Positions 1-5,226 of a stretch of 5,558 nucleotides of DNA are shown in pieces. The first letter of the stretch is position 1. Each line of letters starts with the position of its first letter. The stretch spans positions 1 through 5,558 of the forward strand of contig CAMMZE010000092.1 of the NCBI GenBank assembly GCA_946529195.1. Direction: 5' to 3'. The notes below the pieces were generated by a model. The model was not told where the DNA came from. It made no database searches and saw only the letters and a list, made by a program, of their open reading frames with translations. This stretch comes from an uncultured Lachnospiraceae bacterium (GTDB lineage: Bacteria > Bacillota_A > Clostridia > Lachnospirales > Lachnospiraceae). Both the position numbers and the translations under genes were made by a program.

Positions 1-1564
1 CCTTGATCAGCCTCTGCTTCTGCTCCGGCGTCACTCTGCCAAATACCGTATATCTGCCAACGACTTTACGCAGCTCTTCGGGATCCTCCGGCAGGGTCTG
101 GGCGTCTACATAATGCTCGCCGCCTGCCAGTCCCGCCTTGACCGCGATCTGGGAAACCGTTGCCGGATTATCTCCGGAAATAACCTTGATGGCCACATTC
201 TGTGATTTGAAATAGGCAAAAGTAGAAGCCGCTTCCGGACGCACACAGTCTGAGATCAGAACCATAGCCTGGGGCTTAGGGCCGATCACCGTCCCGCTTC
301 CCGTGTCAACCTTGTCGACAGAGGCCAGCAGCAGCACACGGTAGCCTTTTGCCGCATGCGTATTGCATTCTTCCAGAATCGCCCCTTCTCCGCCCATAAT
401 AAACTCCGGCGCGCCAAGGGCATAGGACCCTTTATCGCCTGCAAAGGCAGCGGCGCGGAACTTTCTGGCAGAGGAGAAAGGAATAATATCATCGACCGGC
501 CAGCCTTCATGATCCGGATAATGATTCTTGAGGGCCTGCTGGGTAGGGTTGACATCGCCAAATGCGTAGGTCATCTCCCGCATAGCCATGTTGATCTGCT
601 CTTCGGACATGCTGCCGCAGGGTATAATCTGCGCCACTTCCAGGTCACCGGTTGTGATGGTGCCTGTCTTATCCAGGCAGAGCACATTGACGCGGGCCAG
701 GGCTTCGATGGCTTCCATCTCCTGGACCAGCGCCTGTTTCATGGCCAGCTTTCCGACACCGACGATAAAGGAAACACTGGTCAGAAGAACCAGTCCCTCG
801 GGGATCATGCCGATCACGCCGGAAACCGTATTCAGAATCAGCTCATTTCTGGTAATGCCTTCGATCGACCGCTGTGACAAAAAGAGCATGATGCCGACCG
901 GAATGATGATAAATCCGACCGTCTTGATGATGCGGTTGATGGCAATCTGCATCTCCGAAGAAGCTCTTTTTTTATTCTTTGCCTGCGCGGCCAGCTGGGT
1001 CGCGTAATTGTCCTCACCAACATGAATAACTTTGGCTATGCAGCTGCCTGCCACCAGGAAACTGCCGGACAAAAGCTGGTCGCCTGCTTTCTTTTTGACC
1101 GGTACAGACTCACCGGTGATCATAGATTCATTGACCTCGACGCCCTGCCCGTCAAGGAGCACACAGTCAGCTCCCAGCTGATCTCCGCTCTCTAATCGGA
1201 TCAGGTCATCCAGAACCAGCTCATTTAAGGGAATTTCGTGTTCCCCCTCCTGCCGGATCACGCGGGCTTTGGAAGCCGTGATCACAGACAGTTTGTCGAC
1301 CAGGCTCTTGACTCGCAGCTCCTGCACAATCCCGATCACGGAATTTGCCACAATTGTGATCAGGAAGGTCATATTTCTGAAAGATCCCGTTGTCAGCACC
1401 AGCGCTCCCAGAATCAGGTTCAGAAAGTTAAAGTAGGTCAGCAGGTGGGTCTTGAAAATCTGTTTTTTTGTTTTGGAAACATTGGCAGCCGCGGCATTGA
1501 CCTGACCAGCCGCCACTCTGTCCCGGACTTCTTTCGAGGATAGTCCGGTGTACGATTCATTCAT
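1..1564 (-). CDS. Cation-translocating P-type ATPase (CtpE-like), C-terminal part beyond the window
   Basis: A membrane pump that uses ATP to move cations through an aspartyl-phosphate intermediate. The window holds the first 521 residues; the 3' end is off the left edge. Seen in order: likely membrane helices near 41-59 and 65-82; the actuator-domain TGES motif at 150-153; helices near 214-230 and 240-272 with the ion-site motif PEGL at 255-258; the phosphorylation motif DKTGT with Asp298; nucleotide-domain segments FSSARK (363-368) and LGAPE (383-387); the P-domain GDNP at 464-467; and FGRVTPEQK at 508-516. The window ends just before the expected GDGVND hinge. No frameshift or internal stop was found. 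The MIPEGLVLL context and FSSARK/LGAPE resemble the CtpE group, in which mycobacterial CtpE has been linked to calcium; the ion here is inference. The start is ATG at 1564, with AAGGA eight bases upstream. That site overlaps the metA stop, so the gene is probably cotranscribed with metA and perhaps translationally coupled to it. Confidence 0.93.
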   Translation of the reverse strand, partial: MNESYTGLSSKEVRDRVAAGQVNAAAANVSKTKKQIFKTHLLTYFNFLNLILGALVLTTGSFRNMTFLITIVANSVIGIVQELRVKSLVDKLSVITASKARVIRQEGEHEIPLNELVLDDLIRLESGDQLGADCVLLDGQGVEVNESMITGESVPVKKKAGDQLLSGSFLVAGSCIAKVIHVGEDNYATQLAAQAKNKKRASSEMQIAINRIIKTVGFIIIPVGIMLFLSQRSIEGITRNELILNTVSGVIGMIPEGLVLLTSVSFIVGVGKLAMKQALVQEMEAIEALARVNVLCLDKTGTITTGDLEVAQIIPCGSMSEEQINMAMREMTYAFGDVNPTQQALKNHYPDHEGWPVDDIIPFSSARKFRAAAFAGDKGSYALGAPEFIMGGEGAILEECNTHAAKGYRVLLLASVDKVDTGSGTVIGPKPQAMVLISDCVRPEAASTFAYFKSQNVAIKVISGDNPATVSQIAVKAGLAGGEHYVDAQTLPEDPEELRKVVGRYTVFGRVTPEQKQRLIK

Positions 1565-1572
1565 AACATCAG

Positions 1573-1577
1573 TCCTT
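1573..1577 (-). promoter_or_regulatory. Ribosome binding site of the P-type ATPase, overlapping the metA stop
   Basis: AAGGA on the minus strand lies 8 bases before the ATG at 1564. Its first two bases are the last two of the metA TAA stop (1578-1576). It selects 1564 over the ATG at 1569, which meets a stop at its third codon, and the ATG at 1560, which is in another frame. The overlap suggests ribosomes ending metA help initiate the ATPase. Confidence 0.75.
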
Positions 1578-2511
1578 ATTGTTTCGCCGGAATGAAGACG
1601 CCGTTCTTCAGCTCATACGGCGTTGTCTGATATACATAATAGTTGATCCAGTTGGAATAGATCCACTGGCTGTGCGCTGCCCAGCGCACCATAGGCTCTT
1701 TGGAGGGATCATCATCCGGGAAATAGTGGGCCGGAACATCCGGATTCATGCCTTTTCCCAGATCGCGGAAATACTCCTTGGCCAGAGTATCCGCATCATA
1801 TTCAGAATGGCCCATGACAAAGAACTGGGAGTCGTCATTGCTGCCGACTACGTAAACGCCGGCCTCCTCGGAAACTGCCATAATACGAAGCTCCGGCACC
1901 TTTTCGATATCCTCGATGCGAACCTCCGTATAGCGGGAATGGGGCACATAGAAATAATCGTCAAACCCGCGGAAAAGTCTGGCCTTGCTGTTGAGCATGT
2001 AATGCTTGAAAACGCCGGAAATCTTATGATCCAGCTTGTACTTGGGAATGCCGTAATGATAGTAGAGTCCGGCCTGGGCTCCCCAGCAGATGTAGAATGT
2101 GGAATGCACATGCGTCTTGGTCCACTCCATGATCTGGCAGAGCTCCTCCCAGTACTCAACCTCTTCATACTCCATCATCTCAACCGGGGCTCCGGTAATG
2201 ATCATGCCGTCATAATTCTCATCTTTGATCTGGTCAAAAGTCTGATAGAAAGACAGCATATGGTCCTCCGAAACATGACCCGCCACATGGGTCGATGTCT
2301 GCAGGAGGGTCACCTCGATCTGCAGAGGGGTATTGGACAGGCGGCGCAGGATCTGGGTCTCCGTCTCGATCTTGGTCGGCATCAGATTTAAAATCACAAT
2401 CTGCAGAGGTCGGATATCCTGGGAAAGGGCCCTCGTCTGCGTCATGACAAAGATATGTTCATTTTCCAATATCTCCTTGGCAGGGAGATTATCCTGTATT
2501 TTAATCGGCAC
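1576..2511 (-). CDS. metA: Homoserine O-acyltransferase MetA (predicted O-acetyltransferase)
   Basis: Cytosolic enzyme that acylates L-homoserine at the first committed step of methionine synthesis. The 311-residue product begins (M)PIKIQDNLPA, the family's standard N-terminus, and is close to the length of E. coli MetA (309). With this start the catalytic residues fall on the E. coli numbers: Cys142 in ICWGAQAG, and His235 and Glu237 in GHSEYD. The LMPTKIETETQ segment (43-53) is also typical. Residue 111, in GAPVE, is Glu. In this family Glu111 is known to favour acetyl-CoA and Gly111 succinyl-CoA, so the product is predicted to be O-acetylhomoserine. The chosen start is GTG at 2511, with AGAGGTGA just upstream. 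An in-frame ATG at 2574 would add 21 unconserved residues, has no good ribosome site and lies in a palindrome at the predicted transcription start. The gene is first in an apparent operon with the P-type ATPase. Confidence 0.95.
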   Translation of the reverse strand: MPIKIQDNLPAKEILENEHIFVMTQTRALSQDIRPLQIVILNLMPTKIETETQILRRLSNTPLQIEVTLLQTSTHVAGHVSEDHMLSFYQTFDQIKDENYDGMIITGAPVEMMEYEEVEYWEELCQIMEWTKTHVHSTFYICWGAQAGLYYHYGIPKYKLDHKISGVFKHYMLNSKARLFRGFDDYFYVPHSRYTEVRIEDIEKVPELRIMAVSEEAGVYVVGSNDDSQFFVMGHSEYDADTLAKEYFRDLGKGMNPDVPAHYFPDDDPSKEPMVRWAAHSQWIYSNWINYYVYQTTPYELKNGVFIPAKQ

Positions 2512-2516
2512 TTTTG

Positions 2517-2524
2517 TCACCTCT
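2517..2524 (-). promoter_or_regulatory. Ribosome binding site that decides the GTG start of metA
   Basis: AGAGGTGA on the minus strand, with its GAGG core 8 bases before the GTG at 2511. It supports a GTG start giving the conserved PIKIQDNLPA N-terminus rather than the longer ATG-start reading. Confidence 0.75.
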
Positions 2525-2573
2525 TTTATCAAATCTGACTCGCAGAATATATGCGGAACATACTCTCCGAGCA

Positions 2574-2589
2574 TATCTGTATACAGATA
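2574..2589. promoter_or_regulatory. Perfect 16-base palindrome, candidate operator for metA
   Basis: TATCTGTATACAGATA is a perfect dyad with no spacer, centred between 2581 and 2582. It begins about 6 bases after the metA -10 box, so it would cover roughly +1 to +15 of the transcript. That position suits a roadblock or repressor operator. It could also fold as a hairpin at the extreme 5' end of the mRNA. The binding protein is unknown, and no S-box or T-box could fit in the roughly 77-base leader. Confidence 0.5.
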
Positions 2590-2594
2590 GAAGC

Positions 2595-2623
2595 ATTATA
2601 ACAGAAATAGATTTCTTTTTAAA
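2595..2623 (-). promoter_or_regulatory. Predicted promoter of the metA-ATPase operon
   Basis: On the minus strand, -35 TTTAAA (2623-2618; 4 of 6 to TTGACA), a 17-base spacer and -10 TATAAT (2600-2595) preceded by TG one base upstream, giving an extended -10 TGTTATAAT. Transcription would start near 2588, leaving a leader of about 77 bases before the GTG at 2511. Confidence 0.65.
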
Positions 2624-2652
2624 TAGCGGATTTGCTTCTGATATAGTATAAT
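2618..2652 (+). promoter_or_regulatory. Predicted promoter of the VOC / C_GCAxxG_C_C gene pair
   Basis: The region just upstream of the VOC gene holds TATAAT at 2647-2652 and an overlapping extended -10, TGATATAGT, at 2639-2647. The TATAAT has no good -35 at 16-18 bases. The TGATATAGT box sits 18 bases from TTTAAA (2618-2623), the same self-complementary hexamer that serves as the metA -35 on the other strand. Which -10 is used cannot be decided by reading. Confidence 0.45.
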
Positions 2653-2667
2653 AATAGGAACAGTGAC

Positions 2668-2675
2668 AAAGGAGG
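2668..2675 (+). promoter_or_regulatory. Near-perfect ribosome binding site of the VOC gene
   Basis: AAAGGAGG, complementary to the 16S rRNA 3' tail, lies 8 bases before the ATG at 2684. It fixes that ATG as the start and rules out the in-frame GTG at 2663, which lies upstream of the site, and the out-of-frame ATG at 2677, which is too close. Confidence 0.85.
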
Positions 2676-2683
2676 GATGTTTC

Positions 2684-3043
2684 ATGTATCGTTTTGATCA
2701 CTTCAACTTTAATGTTCTGGATCTGGAGAAAAGTCTTGCTTTTTATAAGGAGGCTCTGGGCCTGGAGCCGGTTAAGATCAATGACAAACCTGACTTTACC
2801 ATCATCTATCTGGGAGACCACCGGACAGGCTTTAAGCTGGAGCTGACATACCTCAAGGACCGCACCGAGCCTTACGATCTGGGTGAGATCGAGTATCACC
2901 TGGCTCTGATTGCGGATGATTTTGACGCTGCCCACCGCCATCATGAGGAAATGGGCTGCATCTGCTTTGAAAATCCGTCCATGGGCATTTATTTTATCGA
3001 AGACCCTGACGGCTACTGGATTGAAATCCTGCCAGACAAGTAA
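2684..3043 (+). CDS. VOC-family protein, glyoxalase I-like (lactoylglutathione lyase family)
   Basis: A small cytosolic metalloenzyme of the vicinal oxygen chelate fold, 119 residues as two beta-alpha-beta-beta-beta modules. It resembles E. coli GloA (135 residues), with shared segments LELTY (52-56), YDLG (64-67), and EDPDGYWIE (106-114). The four positions that bind Ni/Co in bacterial glyoxalase I are all acidic or His: His6, Glu53, His72 and Glu114. Metal binding and an isomerase or lyase reaction are therefore plausible. Glyoxalase I converts the methylglyoxal-glutathione hemithioacetal to lactoylglutathione. Many Clostridia lack glutathione, so the real substrate may be another thiol adduct or something different; no substrate is assigned. 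The start is ATG 2684, set by AAAGGAGG. It is the first gene of a two-gene unit, followed 27 bases later by the C_GCAxxG_C_C gene. Confidence 0.88.
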   Translation: MYRFDHFNFNVLDLEKSLAFYKEALGLEPVKINDKPDFTIIYLGDHRTGFKLELTYLKDRTEPYDLGEIEYHLALIADDFDAAHRHHEEMGCICFENPSMGIYFIEDPDGYWIEILPDK

Positions 3044-3070
3044 ATAATATTATTTAATGAGGAGTTCCCT

Positions 3071-3484
3071 ATGACAAAAAAAGAAATGGCAATTGATCTG
3101 CATAACAAGAATTACAACTGCTGTCAGGCCGTAGTCTGTTCCTTTGCTGAGCAGCTAGGCGCTGATCCTGAAACAGCCTTTAAAATGGCTGAGCCCTTCG
3201 GCCTGGGCATGGGCGATATGAGCGGACGCTGCGGTGCCCTCTCCGGTGCCCTGATGACTCTGGGCCTGGCAAAGAGCGACGGCGACCTGGAGGCTCCCCG
3301 TTCCAAGGCAGCCAATTACAAAATAGCTGTTCAGATGACGGAATGTTTCCGTCAGAAGACCGGCGGCACCATCTGCCGGGAGCTCAAAGGCGCAGACACC
3401 GGCAAAGTGCTCTGCTCCTGCCCCGACTGCATCCGGGCCGGCGTAGAAACTGTATGTCAAGTGCTGGGACTGCCGGAGGAATAA
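3071..3484 (+). CDS. C_GCAxxG_C_C family protein (cysteine-rich, function unknown)
   Basis: A soluble 137-residue protein with ten cysteines (17, 18, 23, 54, 92, 102, 115, 117, 120, 129). It fits the family named for its spaced cysteines: NCCQA at 16-20, then FGLGMGDMSGRCGALSGALM with CGAxxG at 54-59, then Cys102 in TICREL, then the C-S-C-P-D-C cluster at 115-120. Members are often near redox or metal genes and may be redox-active or metal-binding, but no reaction is established that I can name. There is no signal peptide or membrane segment, so the cysteines are cytosolic and probably reduced or metal-bound. The start is ATG 3071 with GAGGAG (3059-3064) six bases before. The gene lies 27 bases after the VOC gene and before a terminator, so the two are probably one transcript. 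A shared role in reactive carbonyl or thiol stress is only inference. Confidence 0.85.
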   Translation: MTKKEMAIDLHNKNYNCCQAVVCSFAEQLGADPETAFKMAEPFGLGMGDMSGRCGALSGALMTLGLAKSDGDLEAPRSKAANYKIAVQMTECFRQKTGGTICRELKGADTGKVLCSCPDCIRAGVETVCQVLGLPEE

Positions 3485-3567
3485 AGGCTTTATAAGTTTG
3501 TTTGTGGTATGCCTCCGTCTATTGCATAGTCCCGGCTTCTCACCAGACTTTGAATCAAAAAGAATCG

Positions 3568-3617
3568 AAAAAGAACCCGCGAAAGGGCTTATTTCCTACC
3601 CTTCGCAGGTTCTTTTT
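3568..3617. terminator. Bidirectional Rho-independent terminator between convergent operons
   Basis: The left arm 3568-3587 (AAAAAGAACC then GCGAAAGGG) pairs with the right arm 3599-3617 (CCCTTCGC then AGGTTCTTTTT), with one C-A mismatch, one bulged A and an 11-base loop. Each strand ends in a T run of at least five, so the hairpin can end both the rightward VOC/C_GCAxxG transcript and the leftward fhs-fchA-folD transcript. The bases from 3485 to 3567 show nothing else recognisable. Confidence 0.85.
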
Positions 3618-3646
3618 GTCATATCAGAGGATTGGCCCCCCGCATC

Positions 3647-4504
3647 TTACATCCCTGCCGCCTTCTTGGCTGCGTCGATGACATGGCTGGCCAGCACGCT
3701 GGTGGTTACGCTGCCGACGCCGCCGGGTACGGGCGTGATTGCTTTCACAACCGGCTCTACCGCGTCAAAGTCTACGTCTCCGGCGATACCGCCTTTGTCC
3801 GGATCCCAGTTGACACCGACGTCGATCACGACCTGATCGGGATTGGTATAGTCAGCGCCTACAAGTCGGAGTTCACCGCAGGCTGCAACCAGGATGTCTG
3901 CTTCTGCCGCGATTTTCTCAGGATCTTTTGTCTTTCTGTGAAGGTTGACAACCGTGGCGTTCTCAGCCATGAGAAGCTGGGCGGCCGGCCGGCCGATGAT
4001 CAGGGATCTGCCGATAACTGCGGCCTTTTTTCCTTCCACCGGTACCCCATAGTAATGCAGGATTTCCATCACGGCCTGGGCTGTGCAGGGTGGATACCCT
4101 GTTCCGCTGCCAGTAAATACCCCCGCCAGGGAAGCCTCAGTGCAGCTGTCTACATCCTTTTTGGGATCCACCAGATTTCTGGCCCTGTTCTTGCCAAGAT
4201 GGTCCGGCAGAGGTGCGAATACAAGGATGCCATGAACAGAAGTGTCTTCATTCAGGTCCCGGATGGTTTTGTCAAAGTCTTCCGGCAAAATATCTCCGGG
4301 AAGTGCCACGATGCGGATCTGTGCGCCGATCGTCTCAAAACGTTTTTTCGCGCCGCGTTCATAGGCAAGGTCTTCCTGCCTCTCGCCAACACGCACAATA
4401 GCCAGTGTAGGGACAATCCCCTTTTCTTTCAGCTTTTCTACCTCAGGGATCAGTCTCTCTTTCATTGCCTGAATGACCGGTGCTCCGCGTAATACTTCTG
4501 CCAT
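3647..4504 (-). CDS. folD: Methylenetetrahydrofolate dehydrogenase FolD, predicted to lack cyclohydrolase activity
   Basis: Cytosolic enzyme of the tetrahydrofolate one-carbon pathway that interconverts 5,10-methylene- and 5,10-methenyl-THF with NAD(P). The 285-residue length is normal. The start MAEVLRGAPV fits the family, and GAGG lies 5 bases before the ATG. Visible motifs: KDVD at 116-119, PPCTA (138-142), the dinucleotide-site GRSLIIGRP (165-173), VIDVGVN (226-232), and TPVPGGVGS (257-265). Bifunctional FolD uses Tyr50, Lys54, Gln98 and Asp121 (E. coli numbers) for folate binding and cyclohydrolysis. With a constant offset of two, Tyr48 and Asp119 are kept here, but Lys54 is replaced by Ala52 (in YERGAKK) and Gln98 by Phe96 (in GILVFAPLP). 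The dehydrogenase site looks intact and the cyclohydrolase site does not. This fits the separate cyclohydrolase gene fchA just upstream. Two adjacent lysines (53-54) leave open a shifted replacement for Lys54. Confidence 0.93.
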   Translation of the reverse strand: MAEVLRGAPVIQAMKERLIPEVEKLKEKGIVPTLAIVRVGERQEDLAYERGAKKRFETIGAQIRIVALPGDILPEDFDKTIRDLNEDTSVHGILVFAPLPDHLGKNRARNLVDPKKDVDSCTEASLAGVFTGSGTGYPPCTAQAVMEILHYYGVPVEGKKAAVIGRSLIIGRPAAQLLMAENATVVNLHRKTKDPEKIAAEADILVAACGELRLVGADYTNPDQVVIDVGVNWDPDKGGIAGDVDFDAVEPVVKAITPVPGGVGSVTTSVLASHVIDAAKKAAGM

Positions 4505-4543
4505 ATTCTCCTCTTTCTCTATCCTTCTTATGCCTTCTTGTGT

Positions 4544-4615
4544 TTTTTATCCCCGCAGCTCATCTGCCACGGTCTGGTATTTTTATCCCCGCAGCCCATC
4601 TGCCACGGTCTGGTA
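4544..4615 (-). repeat. 36-bp tandem duplication spanning the fchA stop codon
   Basis: Two head-to-tail copies, 4544-4579 and 4580-4615, differ at one base (T at 4560, C at 4596). On the minus strand, copy 4580-4615 encodes the last residues of FchA, YQTVADGLRG, and its TAA stop plus A's. Copy 4544-4579 is downstream of that stop and would read YQTVADELRG-stop. The unit is 12 codons, in frame, but only one copy is translated. Together with about 39 further bases it makes up the fchA-folD spacer. Confidence 0.95.
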
Positions 4616-5206
4616 GATCTGATCTGCCAGTGCAGACCCCTGCCCAAGCAGCCTGTCTGCTTCTTCTTGCAGCTCCTGTGCAAAGGAGCGGTCTTTCATT
4701 GATTTTGTATTGATGATGACGTTCAGGTATGCCCCCTGCAGGGCTGCCTTGCAGGCTGCTGCCGCGCAGCCGGCATCCGATACCGCCAGGCGGGAACCTT
4801 TCTCTGCAAAAACTTCTGTGATTTCCAGCGCCTCTATGCTGGCCCGCATGATCTCCAGGGGAACCATTCCGGCCCCGTGCAGGGCCTTTTCCATGGTCTC
4901 TGCCCTTCCTGGCGCATCCTTGGGAATCCGGTAGGCTGCTGCCAGTGGCGCAAATGCTTCTGCGTCCGCGTCAATGAGTTCCAGAAAACGCGCGCGCAGC
5001 TTTTGCGCGCGCGCCATGAGTTCACGGATCTCATCTTCTACGTCTGCGTATTTCTTCTTGCCGACAGTCAGCTCGCCAACCATGTCGCCCAGGGCGATCC
5101 CAACCGCCCCGATCAGGGCACTGGCACCGCCGCCGCCCGGAACGGGTGCGGGGGAAGCAAGTTCTTCCGAAAACTGCCGGATGCTCTTATCCGTAAAAGA
5201 TGTCAT
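4583..5206 (-). CDS. fchA: Methenyltetrahydrofolate cyclohydrolase (FchA / FTCD cyclodeaminase family)
   Basis: A 207-residue cytosolic, mostly helical protein of the formiminotransferase-cyclodeaminase C-terminal family. Conserved features seen: the N-terminal glycine-rich loop APVPGGGGASAL (20-31), the DADAEAF segment (79-85), and AVSDAGCAAAACKAA (141-155) followed by NVIIN (162-166). In acetogens and related Clostridia, stand-alone members of this family convert 10-formyl-THF to 5,10-methenyl-THF. The alternative, formimino-THF cyclodeaminase in histidine degradation, is less likely here because no hut gene is nearby and the gene lies between fhs and folD. It starts at ATG 5206, with AGGAG ten bases upstream and a 20-base gap from the fhs stop, so cotranscription is likely. 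Oddities: the 36-bp duplication at the 3' end, and a very GC-rich hairpin over codons near 65-72. Confidence 0.92.
   Translation of the reverse strand: MTSFTDKSIRQFSEELASPAPVPGGGGASALIGAVGIALGDMVGELTVGKKKYADVEDEIRELMARAQKLRARFLELIDADAEAFAPLAAAYRIPKDAPGRAETMEKALHGAGMVPLEIMRASIEALEITEVFAEKGSRLAVSDAGCAAAACKAALQGAYLNVIINTKSMKDRSFAQELQEEADRLLGQGSALADQIYQTVADGLRG
4985..5013 (-). other. G/C-only hairpin followed by TTTT inside fchA, terminator-like
   Basis: On the coding (minus) strand, CGCGCGCGC, a 7-base loop AAAAGCT, then GCGCGCGCG, followed directly by TTTT. The 9-bp stem has no mismatch. It codes for part of MARAQKLRARF. The form resembles an intrinsic terminator with a short U run, so it could attenuate transcription between fhs and the rest of fchA-folD. 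It may equally be a by-product of GC-rich Ala/Arg codons. Confidence 0.5.
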
Positions 5207-5226
5207 TTTTCTGATTCTCCTGCTCT

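Noticed and set aside
356..1023. Several short open frames on both strands inside the ATPase gene
   Set aside because: The ATPase frame is open without a break from 1564 to the left edge and carries the full motif series, so the others are out-of-frame or antisense readings.
1579..2391. Plus-strand open frame (270 codons) opposite metA
   Set aside because: It is a shadow of metA; the opposite strand has all MetA catalytic residues.
2512..2574. Longer metA reading from the ATG at 2574 (332 residues)
   Set aside because: The extra 21 residues are outside the family's conserved start, no ribosome site precedes the ATG, and it lies inside the palindrome at the predicted transcription start. The GTG at 2511 has a good site and gives canonical active-site numbering.
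2512..2588. S-box or T-box riboswitch ahead of metA
   Set aside because: The predicted leader is only about 77 bases and shows no terminator hairpin or T-box-like sequence.
2663..2683. GTG at 2663 as start of the VOC protein
   Set aside because: It lies upstream of the AAAGGAGG site, which would then be inside the gene. The ATG at 2684 is optimally spaced and fits the family N-terminus.
3979..3993. GGCCGGCCGGCC-rich run as a regulatory or restriction-related repeat
   Set aside because: It simply encodes the conserved GRPAA part of the FolD dinucleotide site using GC-rich codons.
3632..4492. Long plus-strand open frame (286 codons) opposite folD
   Set aside because: It is a shadow of folD, has no family-like motifs, and the minus-strand frame carries clear FolD motifs.
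4544..4615. Start of a CRISPR array or minisatellite
   Set aside because: There are only two directly abutting copies, no spacers, and the unit is plainly the fchA coding end.
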